Source: Phorcus lineatus
Taxonomy: Eukaryota; Mollusca; Gastropoda; Trochida; Trochidae
Length of the DNA: 64,000 nucleotides
Assembly (NCBI GenBank): GCA_921293015.1
Contig: OV121088.1
Coordinates: 18,947,645 to 19,011,644, forward strand
Reading direction: 5' to 3'
Shown here: positions 1 to 11,287 of the stretch, piece after piece
Numbering within the stretch: the stretch's first letter is position 1
Layout: each line of letters opens with the position of its first letter
Translations under genes and position numbers: made by a program
The notes under the pieces: generated by a model
The model's database searches: none
Told to the model about the DNA's origin: nothing
Seen by the model: the letters and a program-made list of their open reading frames with translations, nothing else

Positions 1-560
1 TTTACAAGTGGTTGACAAGTTTTTATGCCTTACTGGCAATGCTTCCGCACCATGTCCACAAATAAATTTATGATGAGCTTGAGAAGGTTTTATTGCTTTC
101 TGGCATTGTTCCCGCACCATCTCCACAAATAAAGTTTATGAGGGCTTGAGAAGTTTTTATGGCTTTCTGGCAATGCTTCCGCACCATGTCAACAAATAAA
201 ATTATGAGGGTTAAAAAAGGTTTTATGGCTTTCTGGCAATGGTTCAGCACCATGTCCACAAATAAATTGATGAGAGCTTGAGAAGGTTTTATTGCTTTCT
301 GGCATTGTTTCCGCAACATCTCCACAAATAAAGTTTATGAGGGCTTGAGAAGTTTTTATGGCTTTCTGGCAATGGTTCAGCACCATGTCCACAAATAAAT
401 TAATGAGGGTTTGAGAAGGTTTTATGGCTTTCTGGCAATGGTTCTGAACCATCTCCACAAAGTCTAAGATGGCCTGAAGGTTTTATGGCTTTCTGGCAAT
501 GCTTCCGAAATGTTTCCGAGATGGTCTGGAAGTACTTGCGGATACATTCCGGCAATGGTA
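1..560. repeat. Minisatellite of about 59 bp
   Basis: Degenerate tandem repeats share the core GCTTTCTGGCAATG, followed by a CACCATGTCCACAAATAAA-like segment. At least eight copies are visible and they fade after about 560. Minus-strand frames across it are only open because of the repeat. It lies at the low-coordinate edge of the window, downstream of the last recognised host exon. Confidence 0.8.
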
Positions 561-1388
561 AAATTCCTGTTCTAGCAATGCTTCCGCAACATATTTTCTA
601 GCCATTTTTTTTTGTAGGGGTAATGACCTGATTTCCTCATCTTTGGAATAGAGTTCAGATTTTGCAACTTTTTATGCAATAGCTGCTCACATTTACTACA
701 TACCCACCAAAGGGTGTAATGCTTACTATAGTAACATGATGGCAATGTTCACATTTTTTGGAGGGTGACAATGAAATTGACAAACTTCAGTTTTGGAAAC
801 TCCTTATGATATTGGCTTCTGAAGAGAGATCAAAAGCAGGTTTGCGAGCTGACAAACTGCTATGCAGCATAGTCTTCAAAACAAAATTTAGATACCCAAA
901 ATATTTATTCAATATAACAAATATATTATTCTTAAAATTATTAATTTGTATAGCAATTGCTTTCAGGGAAAAAGTGATTCAATGGATTTAACGCAGCCGT
1001 TATTAGTGAGGGGGTCAGGTTTACAAACTACACAAAGTATAAAATATTTCATATTTAGGGTTATACAGCTTTTGAGGAAATGAAAAGGTGAATAGTTTAC
1101 AAATGGAGGATGTTGAAAGCAAGAACTGATTTGGCCTTATAGGATTAATGAGATTAATAGACAACAAATCTATCGATGGGCAGGCAGATTATTGTTGGAT
1201 GTCATGCTAATGCTTTAAAAGTCTCAGGAGCTTAAAAGATGGACAATCAAACTTTGAATATACTTTTGTTTTTCTTTGCATGTCCTCATCCCCAAATACT
1301 ATTGCCAATGTTTGCAACTTCTAGTGAAAAAAGTTGGAAAGAGCATCAGCCCAAGTTACAAAACTTATTCATAGTTTTGAGTTGTTAC
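561..1388. other. Non-coding stretch, nothing recognised
   Basis: Unique AT-rich sequence between the edge minisatellite and the last recognised host exon. It is probably intronic or flanking. No convincing gene, RNA or inverted repeat was seen. Confidence 0.5.
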
Positions 1389-1676
1389 CATCATGTAGTG
1401 CCCATTCCTCAAAGACATATCCACTCCATCGCACCAGCCCAAGGCCAGCCTCCACGGAGGTGATCGAGGACAGGGTGCATAGTCCTGCCTCCCGCAGCAG
1501 CTCGAAGGAACGGCACACAAAGTTGGTCTCCTTCAGACACAGTTTTCGACACTCAGTCAGCAGAAAGATGTTGAGTATTCGCTTCTCATCCTGACCCAAC
1601 ACAGCATAGCCTGGCTTTCGTTTAAATGTCAGTCTGCTCTTTCCTCCAGGGTCTGCAGCAAATTGACCCATGAGTT
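1389..1676 (-). CDS. VWDE-like gene, exon 15: PAN/apple domain 2
   Basis: The open reading contains the cysteine pattern of a PAN/apple domain (ECRKLCL, FVCRSFEL, then GLCTLSS), an extracellular disulfide-bonded binding fold. The low-coordinate edge is a donor (GATG|GTAACAAC). The acceptor at 1676 (AATCAG) is the likeliest, but CTGCAG about 25 bases inside is an alternative, so the edge is uncertain. It follows another PAN exon in the same orientation. The exon ends in mid-codon, so the gene should continue below coordinate 1. Confidence 0.7.
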
Positions 1677-1885
1677 CTGATTATGTATAGGTGCATGCAA
1701 CATGGTTCATTCTCAGGTATGTTGAATAGTGAATACTTTTTTACAGATATACACTTGCTAGTGCCAAAGATATTTAATAGTTTGGGTTGATGACAATAAT
1801 TAACAAATCCTTAACAAAGCTTTTGCAGACTTATAAATTTTCAGTTTTTATGACTTTTATTTCCTTTTTTAGGAGCTATACGTAC

Positions 1886-2149
1886 TATTGTCACATTGCC
1901 ATTCATAGTAGTCAATCTCATCTGACTCTGCCAGACTGTTGATGTGAGAGCGTTTGTCCTGAGTGTTGAGAGTGCACATGTTGTTGATGGTGTCATAGTT
2001 GAAGGAGCTGCACCTGTAGGGGGTGCTGTGCTGCTCAAGACATGCTTGTTTGCAGCTCTCCACATCTCCTACGATCTTATCCTTCTGGAAACCAGCAAGC
2101 TGATGGCCTCTCTGTCGGTACCACACCAGCTCAAGCCCTTCACACGAGT
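1886..2149 (-). CDS. VWDE-like gene, exon 14: PAN/apple domain 1
   Basis: An 88-codon exon flanked by TTTAG and GTACGT. It carries a PAN/apple cysteine series (DSCEG, ESCKQACL, YRCSSFNY, MCTLNTQ, WQCD). The second base of a split codon at its start completes the single G left by the exon at 2388-2502, so phases agree. PAN domains mediate protein or carbohydrate contacts in secreted proteins. No membrane segment is present. Confidence 0.8.
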
Positions 2150-2387
2150 CTAAACACATAGAAGCAATAGTATATTTTAAAATTAAAATTTCTTTACAGT
2201 CTACTTCAAAGAGACTTCATTGTTCTGTTTTCTGTTAACTTAACATTATTTTGAAACAGTCACTCATTTCCGTAACAAGGAACACGACACATAATTTGCT
2301 TACTAATTTTTAATTTGGCTTTGCCTTTTTACACATGAACATCAACACTGTTTTGGTAGTAAAAGCTATGTGACTATAAAACAGTAC

Positions 2388-2502
2388 CATTGACATGCTG
2401 CCACTCAGTTCTATTGGTTGTAACATCACAGAACTGGCGGCGGTTGGCTGGATTGAATTCACCATCTTCATAACATCTTTCATCAATTACACAGCCACTT
2501 GA
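2388..2502 (-). CDS. VWDE-like gene, exon 13: short Cys module
   Basis: A 115-nt exon with acceptor TTTTTTACAG and donor GTACTG. It encodes a small module with four cysteines (GCVIDERCYEDGEFNP, then QFCD) and a Trp. I recognise this as a repeat type common in extracellular proteins of marine invertebrates, but I cannot name its fold. It starts in phase 0 and ends in phase 1, which fits both neighbours. Confidence 0.7.
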
Positions 2503-2757
2503 CTGTAAAAAAATCAACATAAAGTTAAAAGCTATACTTGTTACTACATGTTTACAAGCTACATCTTTTATATGAATATATAAAGAGGGAGGGTATATCA
2601 CTGGAAATTGGAAAATCAAATTCTCATCACTAAGAATGGCTAGTATTTGTTATGTATTTAAGGCTTGTTTAGAGTCTCTACTTTCAAAGTATAGCGAGGC
2701 CTTTTGAATCGGTACAAGCAAAGTAACAGAACAGAAAGCAATGCTTGTACTGAATGA

Positions 2758-2942
2758 CAACTCTAAACAAGTTTTCTGTAAAGCCAGACCTGTTCCCTAC
2801 TTTATTCGACTGAAGTTTGAAGAAGAGTTAGACCAGCTTGAAGAGCAAGGTATTATCTCAAAAGTAAATCCAAGTGACTAGGCTACACCATTTGTACCTG
2901 TTGTCAAGCCTAGATCTAAAATCAGAAACTTTGGTGACTTTT
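2758..2942 (+). pseudogene. Ty3/gypsy reverse transcriptase fragment
   Basis: The plus strand encodes the N-terminal entry of a Ty3/gypsy reverse transcriptase: a RPVPYFIRL-like segment, EEELDQLEEQGII, then ATPFVPVVK and a trailing GDF. An in-frame TAG sits just before ATPF. Only about 60 codons survive and no LTR, protease or palm motif was found nearby. It lies in an intron of the minus-strand host gene, opposite to its transcription. Confidence 0.7.
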
Positions 2943-3279
2943 ACGTAAAATACTCACTTATGCAAAGCAACTAGATTGAACTAATTATTCTTGCCAAGCA
3001 AAAAAATGATCACTTACAAAAATATTTCCTGTTGTGTTTACAATAATTTTCATTTCTATGCCCTTTTTACAATTTAGGTTACGCTGCTTATCGGTGCTTG
3101 CTGATTCAGCTCAGCTGGTGAATATATCAAGGGTGCCCAATTATATTGTATATATTATACTGTCATGCCATGATGTTTAGTTACTGTACCAAGAATTATT
3201 GTTTGAAACCTGTTCAAGTGAATAAAAAAGAAAGAAAAAAAGTGTGCCTCATTTGAGTCACATCTTGAGAGCGATAGAT

Positions 3280-3441
3280 AGATAGAGATTATTACCAGAG
3301 TATGTTTTGATAAAGTAAATATCACTATATAAACAATAAAAATTGTATTAGGCGAGGTTTACCGAGCCTAATACATAGTTTTTATTGTTTACATAGTGAT
3401 ATTTACGATATCAAAACATACGAAGGTAATAATCTCTTTAT
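3280..3441. repeat. Near-perfect palindrome (fold-back MITE-like)
   Basis: Two arms of roughly 70 bases are reverse complements with few mismatches and indels. They meet at a short centre around GCGAGGTTTACCGAGC. Arm ends are GATAGATAGAGATTATTACC and its counterpart ending TCTCTTTATC. Transcripts would fold into one long hairpin. No coding capacity; likely a fold-back mobile element. Confidence 0.8.
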
Positions 3442-3686
3442 CATATAATGTCATTTTGAAATAAACCTCCTTTTTCGGTTAATTTTGTGTCCCCTGTACA
3501 AACAAAAAGGGCGTATGAATATACCCACGTCATCACTAGGCAAACTCACATTCCATTTCGCATCATAGGAAAATGACGTCACACAAGAGAAAAATAATGC
3601 AATTTGTCAAACCTTTTACAACAACAGTGTACTCGTTTTGTTTGAATAAAACATCACACAAAATACGTCATAAATGTTTCAGATAT

Positions 3687-3911
3687 CTAATATCGTTCAA
3701 AACATTTGAAATTGAAACGGAGACGACCCGTCGCCTGCCGTGGCACTTTTTTTGGAATCTTTGTCAGGCAGGAGTGTTCAAACCTTCCTTCATACTCTAC
3801 ACTATCTATCTGCACATAGTAGTGTTTGCTCCCATTATACATATCAATAACAGCTGTGATAGTACCTTTGTTATCAATGTAAACACTATCGCCGATTGAC
3901 GAGGCGGCCAT
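3687..3911 (-). CDS. Small unassigned ORF, 74 aa
   Basis: The frame starts in a good eukaryotic context (AACATGG) and encodes a composition unlike random intron: GDSVYIDNKG, YYVQIDSVEYEG, FEHSCLTKI. It looks like a small beta-rich module, but I do not recognise a family. It lies between host exons 12 and 13 on the same strand. It could be a transposon-derived first exon or chance. Confidence 0.25.
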   Translation of the reverse strand: MAASSIGDSVYIDNKGTITAVIDMYNGSKHYYVQIDSVEYEGRFEHSCLTKIPKKVPRQATGRLRFNFKCFERY

Positions 3912-4599
3912 GTTTGTTTACGTTGACGCTACGTCACACCAAACTCGACACATCGTTTGTATTGCCAAGGAAACGTTTGCGGATTCGCTCTCCTCGGTAC
4001 GGAGCTGGCGAAAGTAGTGCGAACTAGCTACCCTCATTTGCATTGTTATCAGGGATCTGATAACATGATTACAAGATGGGTTTATTGCACCGATAACACT
4101 GCCCATTATATGATAAATTGTAGAAATTACATTGCCGATACTTATGGTAGACACAGTCCTCAATGAGTTTTTTGCCTTTTGATGTTTTTTCTATATATAA
4201 AGAAGGTAGAGAGAAAATATCTAAAGAATGTGCTATCAGTCTATTGACTGATTCCAAATCATAATGTTCTGACATCATCAACCAGCACTCTTGTGTTCTT
4301 GAGGAACCACTCTCAATTCTGGAGCTGACTGAACATTATTACAGTCACTTTGGTGAATATACAGGTATTTGATAGATAATAAAGATATCCTCTAATCCTT
4401 ATTCCAACTGTGTTTCCATAGAGATATCTTTTTGGCAGACGATTTTGCATTATGCTTTGCAATCATCAAGTTCATGACACCAAAATGCTTAAACATCTTA
4501 AAATAAAATATTCTCCACCGTAACATGAAAGTATCAAAATGATCCAAGCAGGCTTGGAAAGTTCATAAAGATACCAAATTACAGTTCAGCAGTCTTTCT

Positions 4600-4758
4600 T
4601 AATGTCCATCAGTACCTGACCATGAAAAACAATGTTGACACCAGTCAAAGTAAAGTCTATCAGTACCTGACCATTAAAAACAATGTTGACACAAGTCAAA
4701 GTAAAATCATTCAGTACCTGGCCATGAAAAACAATGTTGACACCAGTCAATATATACA
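4600..4758. repeat. Three-copy tandem repeat of about 55 bp
   Basis: Three successive units contain CAGTACCTGACCATGAAAAA-like sequence followed by CAATGTTGACACCAGTCAA. Copies differ by a few bases. Intronic, no coding signal. Confidence 0.7.
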
Positions 4759-5142
4759 GTCAAGGAAAATCTGGTCATGAAAAGCTAGAAATTTGAACAT
4801 GTGATGCATTTTGATGTCTGTTGCCCCAACTTTAATTCCAACCTATTCAATATTACCTCCATTTGCCAATTATGCACTTGTTCAAATTTGTTCCATGGAA
4901 ACCAGAATTGTTTTTAAAAATTCAGAATAATTCAATTAGCAAAGAAACCACTCCAACATAGGTCCAATAACATGCCAAATATAATAGAATAATATTGCAT
5001 GCATTTTCAGAAATTTTGCCTACCTCTCTTATAGACTAAATTAAAAAATTTTCAATGGAAACTATAATTTTTTTTATAAAAATCAGAATTAACCACAGTA
5101 GCTTAAGGCACCACTCAATCAATAGATGTAATGACACAGCAA

Positions 5143-5300
5143 GTTTTGTGAGCTGAAGTGAGGTGAATTGGGGTTTAAGGCTGCTCTCAAGAGTATTTCA
5201 CTTATATCATGGCTACCAGTATTGTTGCAGGGATATGGTCGCAACTCCATTGTGGCTATGCATTGCGGTGAAACCTGCGATATGATATTGAATTGCTTTT
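5143..5300. repeat. SINE-like fragment (tentative)
   Basis: The segment GAAGTGAGGTGAATTGGGGTTTAAGG, followed by a CTCTCAAGAGTATTTCACTTATATCATGGC-like stretch, resembles from memory a dispersed short repeat common in molluscan genomes. The match is by eye and diverged; a repeat-library search would decide it. Confidence 0.3.
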
Positions 5301-5912
5301 CAGATATGGCCACGAAACAAAAGCATAAGGTACCTACTCCCCATATGCACTCAGTTCATATTATTACCATGGAAACCAGAAAAAATATAGAAATTAGAAT
5401 TACCAAAGTAGCAAAAGCAACCACTTACAAAGTTTCATAAAAAAATATTGAATAGTTTTTAAAATATTGCAGGGAAATAATAGAATTTCTGAATGAGTAT
5501 ATTGCTAACATGTGAGTGCAAGTACAGTGCAGCACTACCTGGTCATGAACAACAATGTTGATGATAGTTGTTACAAGAAGTTAAATACAGTCTACATTCA
5601 GTTATGTGAATTGGCAACAGTTATCATTCATATAGTTAATCGAGTATCGGCTATTAAGATGAGCCAATCAAAATGCATGTACAATATTAGTAGTTATATA
5701 AACATGGCTTCCCCGAAGACAACGTTGTTGTGGATTCATTTCAATTGACCAAATAATTACAAATAACACAATGGTAATATATGTTGAACTGTGTGCTAGT
5801 CAACCTTATCAACAAAGTTAAGAAGACATTAGAGATCACTGTACTGGAAATGATCACACTGAGATTGGAGTGTATAGATGTATTGTACACTGTAAGTGAA
5901 GGTGAGTCTGAC

Positions 5913-6128
5913 CTTGTCAACACAGGTTCCGTTGTTAGGGTAGCAAGTCTGACAGAGGGAGTCATAGACGAGGTAGAGGAGGGCGGTGCTCTCCTGCCCC
6001 TGGTAGCTCACCGACACCTGGTAGCTAAAGCCAGCGGCCGGAACCGGGCAGGATATCTCCATCAGGTGGACAAAGGTGACTGTAGTGTTCTCAAGCTCAG
6101 TTTCAGTCTCAAAGCCAGTTTCATTCAG
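5913..6128 (-). CDS. VWDE-like gene, exon 12: beta-sandwich-like module
   Basis: A 72-codon exon in phase 0 on both sides, with acceptor TTTTCTGCAG and donor GTCAGA. The product has alternating beta-type stretches (TVTFVHLMEISCPVP, FSYQVSVSYQGQ, LLYLVYDSLCQTC). The YDS-C-x2-C ending is typical of the module that follows the EGF region in VWDE-like proteins. Two N-glycosylation sequons (NET, NGT) fit an extracellular product. Confidence 0.8.
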
Positions 6129-8669
6129 CTGCAGAAAACACACCATTGTACATATCTTAATCATTCAGTCTTGGAGAGAGAAAAAAGCATGTCAGAAATA
6201 TATATCCCAGCAATATTACGCTCCAGTGGTTGTATACTTTGATCAAACAGATTTTTATTTAATTAGTTCTTTTAAAATTATTGATCATTAGTGATAAACT
6301 TTATGTTATGTTAAAAACATTAAAGCATACATATATACAAAGTTATAAATCTGTTATGTCTTTTAAAAACAACTGTTATGAAAGGTCCGGTTATTGTGTC
6401 TTACAACACTGTGTATAAACTCGCAGTTGAGTTGACTATTCAGAAGAATTTCAAAGTGTAATCTCATGATGATACAATTGAAGATTGATTCAATATTTTC
6501 ATTATTTCATAGTCACTGACACTGAATTCCCCTCATGTGTCAGGTAATCCAATATGGGATTTCTGACCATCAATGGATAAGAAAAAGAATGACTTGAAAA
6601 CTGATGTTTTCAAACCTGCCAGTGACGGCTAACGTATTTACCAGTCGTACAGAGAAGAGTTTTAACAATCTGAGCCATAATTAATGATAGATTCACTTTA
6701 GTAAATGTACAATAAAAATTATCTCGTCCTAATGATGGATTGACAAAAGTTTTGTTTTTTTCGTTAATTCAGAGTAAATGGACACAAGCTTTTGACATTT
6801 AAAAGATAGTAAAAATAAAATATATAGTTGGATTATTTTGAACATAATCAAAACAGCATAATATTCATTTTGTTATATATATGATATCATAATCCATATA
6901 TTTCTCGACAAATCTTTGTCACAGAGCGAAAACGAAACTAATACTGGTTTTCTTAGTTTCCGGTCTCAACTTCATTTTCTTTTGCCTTCGATCTCAAGGT
7001 TGGTATCAATAATGATATGAATTATAGACTGTTGTACTTGTGCAATTAAATTGGTTTTTGGCATTCATAGTTAAACTGTATTTCCATAAGTGTATTTATA
7101 ACCTTATTTGTAAGGTTTGTATTAGGAGAAGCATTTATATAGGCTGCCTTGGCCTGTTTGCTTATCCTTTTTCCTTATAGTTTGTATTTATTCAAATTTT
7201 CATTTAATTTACAATATGTTTTCTGGAAATAAAATAATGTTTAAATAAAATATTCCATCTAGTTTATCAGACATTATACCATGCATGAACGAACCAGAAA
7301 AGCTTAAATCAACAATGATGTTATCTAATTAATCAACCAGCCAGCGAGGCATACAGCAATAAAGCACACCTGTCCTCGGAACAGGAAATAATAATGAAGA
7401 TATCATGTACGAGACGGACCAAACACATTGTTTCAAGGAAGTTACATAGAACTTGGAAAGTCTGGTCTAAACAGTCACTGTAATCTCGCTCTACTCCCAT
7501 GTCTTCAGTTGACGAGCATGAATAAACATTGAAAATTCATTTCCTCTCTAATTCTGTTTTATTTGTATTTATAAATGTATATGAGCGTAAGGCCCCTTAT
7601 TGAATTTAAAGAATTGAAACATTTATTCATAACTAATAAGATAATTTTAAGAAAAGGCTATTAGGGAAAAAGACCAAAAAGATGGAATGCTTGGCTGAAT
7701 TAATTTATGAAAAATGATATCCAGTTTTATCTAGTTTTCCTGTTTAATTCCAAAACACTTTGCTTTTCTCTCCAATTTCTCAAGCAATTTGCAAATGTTT
7801 TCAGTAATGTACATTTGGACACCTTAATTTATTAGCAATAAAAACAGTTAGATTTCTAAGAGAGGTGATCACATCGTTTATGATTAATTAATCCGCATTT
7901 GACACCTTGATGTATTTAGTAATAAAAAGTACCCAATAGTCAATAGGGATTACTGGATTTCAAAGCTCCATATCTTCTTGTATCTACACTGCTGAGAGCC
8001 GGAAAGTTTTACTGCTTACAAACACTCGCTCGGGACCAGTAACAGGAGGATAACGATGACCCTCATTCCTGTCATTGATGCAATCTTGCATTAAAGTGAC
8101 CATTGTCGTAGCGTCTGCTATCAATTGTGTTATGTTATAATCTTTTATAGAACACAATATGTATAAACTTGAATGTCAGTATGAATTTCATTTCCACAAA
8201 AAATGACCTGATAGGACTTTCCTTTTGAAAGGTTATTGTTTTTACTGTAATTTATTCATGAATAAGAAACACTAAATATAAATTCATAATTCTTCATATC
8301 CATACTCAACGTTATAAAGGTTCTACAAAAAGAGATGTTTTAGGTGCCCAGTTAAGAAAATAACATCTTCTCACAAACCGCATACCGCTCGTTATTGAAC
8401 TAAAAAATTTCTCAGTGTCTCTTCCCAGATGCGACCGATCGGCACACAATCACACAAGTGTAATTAGATGGATCGGCTAAAGTTTAACAAAAATTCGATG
8501 GATTAATCCTTCACCTCTGTGACACTTATCTGCAATAATGAGAATCAGGGAAGCGCTAGCCTATGCTATAGAAATGGGGTTTGGTTAGAATGGCAAAACT
8601 ATGGATCAAATGAATGATTCCTGAAGGTACAAAAAGTTAAATAAAGTAAAGGGAGGGAGTACCTTCAAG
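6129..8669. other. Intron sequence, nothing recognised
   Basis: AT-rich intron between host exons 12 and 11. Scanned for coding runs, RNA genes and obvious terminal inverted repeats; none was convincing. Confidence 0.5.
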
Positions 8670-8784
8670 ACACAGTAATGACACTCGTTGATAGTTCCAC
8701 ATTTAATCAGACGATGAAGGGGCCCAACGACCCCCGAAACCATACATTAAAATGTGGAACTCTCAACGAGTGTCATTACTGTGT
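8670..8784. repeat. Inverted repeat with 37-bp arms
   Basis: ACACAGTAATGACACTCGTT begins the left arm and its reverse complement ends the right arm (8747-8784), with about two mismatches. The loop of roughly 40 bases is GC-richer than its surroundings (GGGGCCCAACGACCCCC). Possibly the end of an old fold-back element. Confidence 0.75.
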
Positions 8785-10806
8785 TATGATAAGCATTGAT
8801 GTTTGACAACGTTAGTATTCAAATTATGTACAGCTGCATGCCAAAAGTTTGTTCACATACCTGAATATATTAGTGCAAATATCATGTAATTTGAGATGCC
8901 TTTGGGGTATCGTAGCTTTGCAAAAAAGAAACGTATACTATTGAATTTTCAATACACATATGCAGATCCATTCTTCTTTAAGACAAAGGTTTATCGTACT
9001 ACCCGTAACAGTTTTGGCAGGTCATTGAAGTGACCAGGGGTCAAAATTCCGAAAACAAGCTACAATAACGAATGAATATCGAGTCAAAGTTTGGATGAAT
9101 GTACCTGTTACAAAAAGAAGTTATTTTGATATACCCACAGCTTGTCGGTTGCTTATTGAGCATTCGATACACTGTGTTTTGTGTAATGTGATTAAACAAC
9201 ATCTGAATTGTCAATATCACCCATTATTTGAACCCAAACGAATGAATATAAGATATATATAGTCATGTTATCTGAAACTGATACTGAAACCATCTTAATT
9301 CTATATATATCTCTGGTTGTTTTAAAAGGTTTCAGATATACTGACTCCCAAATGTACATGTATCATTCCTTTTGGTTTGAGATTTTGGGAGTATGGCTGA
9401 AAAAAACAAACTAATGCATAGTAATGCTATTTTGAACCTTTTGAAACAGACATGATTTTCTTATAGATACATTTTTCTCCTGGTCTTGGTGGAGTAGGTA
9501 CAGTTTACCTGTTTCTTTCAACTATTTTCTAACAATTGTACAATCTAATAAAAGTTAGTGAATGGAACATATAGGTTATAAGTTTAAACAAACTCACTAA
9601 AAGACATGAATTCATTTTCACTTTTGATAAGATCAAAGATCTGACCAACACAGTTTTCTAACCACATCTCGCCATGGGAGTAGTACCTGCCAACAACGAT
9701 GTTGCTATTGTGAAAAAGACTTTCCCTCAAAGCTTGATGGTGTACATTTTGCATAAGATGTCCAACCGTCTTTCCAAAAGGCAATACTTAAGTTGTTGGC
9801 TAATATTGTTGGGAACAATCTAAGTCAACAAATTCAATTGAATGTAAAAGTATCAGAATGTTAAGAAAAAAAGTTATTTAGACTCCCTTTGCAATTTTTT
9901 CTTATTCACATTCATGTTATTTTTAGAGATTTGACATAGACAAAGATTTCAACTATATAATAACCCTTCTTCTGAAAATGGTTTACCGAAAAGTTAACAT
10001 TTAATCCTCCTGCTTTTATTCCATATGAAATCAAAGAAAATCTTATTGAGTTGTTTTAAGAAATAAACAGGTGTATTAGGAAGAGTAAAGAACAGTTAAT
10101 TTAATTTATATATCAAGAGAAACATTTACAAGGCCTTTCCTGCCTTTACAAAGTCCTCACAAAAGTGTTATATGTGTTGTTAAAAAGCCCTCATCATGTA
10201 ATGTCCCTCTTTTAATATCTATTTATAACCCTGAGATGTTTACTTTAAGGTGAAAGTTAGCGCAAAACATTTAACTCTCTAAAAATAATGTCAAGTTCAA
10301 ATACCAATCTGCAAATGTTTTGACAAAAGAGTGTTCCCAAAGCAAACCTCCATACACACTAAACAAAATGGTTATACCTCTGTACCACAGTGACTGAACT
10401 GACTAAGAACTACGGTACGACTTAGAAAGTCATCTTAAACCTATGACTTACATATTAAAGTTAAATTTTAAGGATGCCTCTTTTGCTGTTTTGAAGAAGG
10501 TCAAGCAAGCCACCTAGGAAAATGAATACCTTTTTTTAAGAATATTAGAAAGAGACAGCTAGACCTCTAACTCAGGGTTTCCATCGAAAGAAAGCCTCTG
10601 CATAATGGCCTCCTGCATTTCCTACAGGGGGTGTTTCCTTCAGTCCTTGTAATCAGTCTTTCTCCTTTACTTAACTTTCATATATGTGTGCATTTACAAG
10701 AATGTATTGTGTTTCATATGATTTCACTACCGTAGTGTGAAATATAGGTGTTTTACAAACATGCAATGTGTCATACACATCATTTAGTGAAAAGCTGGTG
10801 TAAGTA
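8785..10806. other. Intron sequence, nothing recognised
   Basis: Long AT-rich intron stretch. A 66-codon minus-strand frame near 9.6-9.8 kb has no recognisable features and is taken as chance. No other structure seen. Confidence 0.5.
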
Positions 10807-10830
10807 AAAACTGGTCTTGTGACCAGTTTT
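10807..10830. other. Perfect 10-bp hairpin
   Basis: AAAACTGGTC, loop TTGT, GACCAGTTTT. Isolated in an intron; no T-run or gene end beside it. Confidence 0.6.
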
Positions 10831-10980
10831 AGTGGGAATCATGTATAATGAACTATAATTGAAAATGGCTTTCTTAAAGATTGAATTAGACTATTCATAC
10901 AATCCTTGTCATTGCCGTTGTTTTGCATTGTCAGTTTTATCCTAAATCCCCATTCGCTATGAATTATGAGTATTCATATG

Positions 10981-11020
10981 AATCCCACTACATAAAGTTA
11001 CAACCTTATGTAGTGGGATT
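10981..11020. other. Perfect 15-bp hairpin
   Basis: AATCCCACTACATAA and its exact reverse complement are separated by a 10-base loop. Outer flanks (ATTCAT...ATGAAT) extend the pairing imperfectly. It sits about 75 bases from the donor of host exon 11, so it could fold in the pre-mRNA near a splice site. Confidence 0.65.
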
Positions 11021-11096
11021 TAGATGAATAGCAGAATGCGTATGTGTGTTCAAACCATAATGTTCTTGAAGTGTGCTATTCTATTTAAGTGCTTAC

Positions 11097-11287
11097 CTTG
11101 ACTCTAGCCCAGTGGCAGGTTAAGTCTGTGCTATTGAGTGTGTTGTTGTTGAAAATGTTGACAGTGTCACATTTGTTGATGCGAAGGTCACACAGCCCAT
11201 TACCGCTGATGAAGAAGAGGTTTGGGGGCTTGTTGGTCTCCACTACACAGTCCAGACTGTCCCTGTTAGCAATACACTGGCACACTC
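11097..11287 (-). CDS. VWDE-like gene, exon 11: EGF end plus GLC module
   Basis: A 191-nt exon with acceptor TTCCTACAG and donor GTAAGC. Its first residues (GVCQCIANRDSLDC) finish the EGF-like module begun in the exon at 16069-16225, with matching phase. The rest contains GLCDLRINKCDTVNIF and TDLTCHW, a Cys module characteristic of VWDE-like proteins after the EGF. The NST sequon suggests secretion. Confidence 0.85.
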
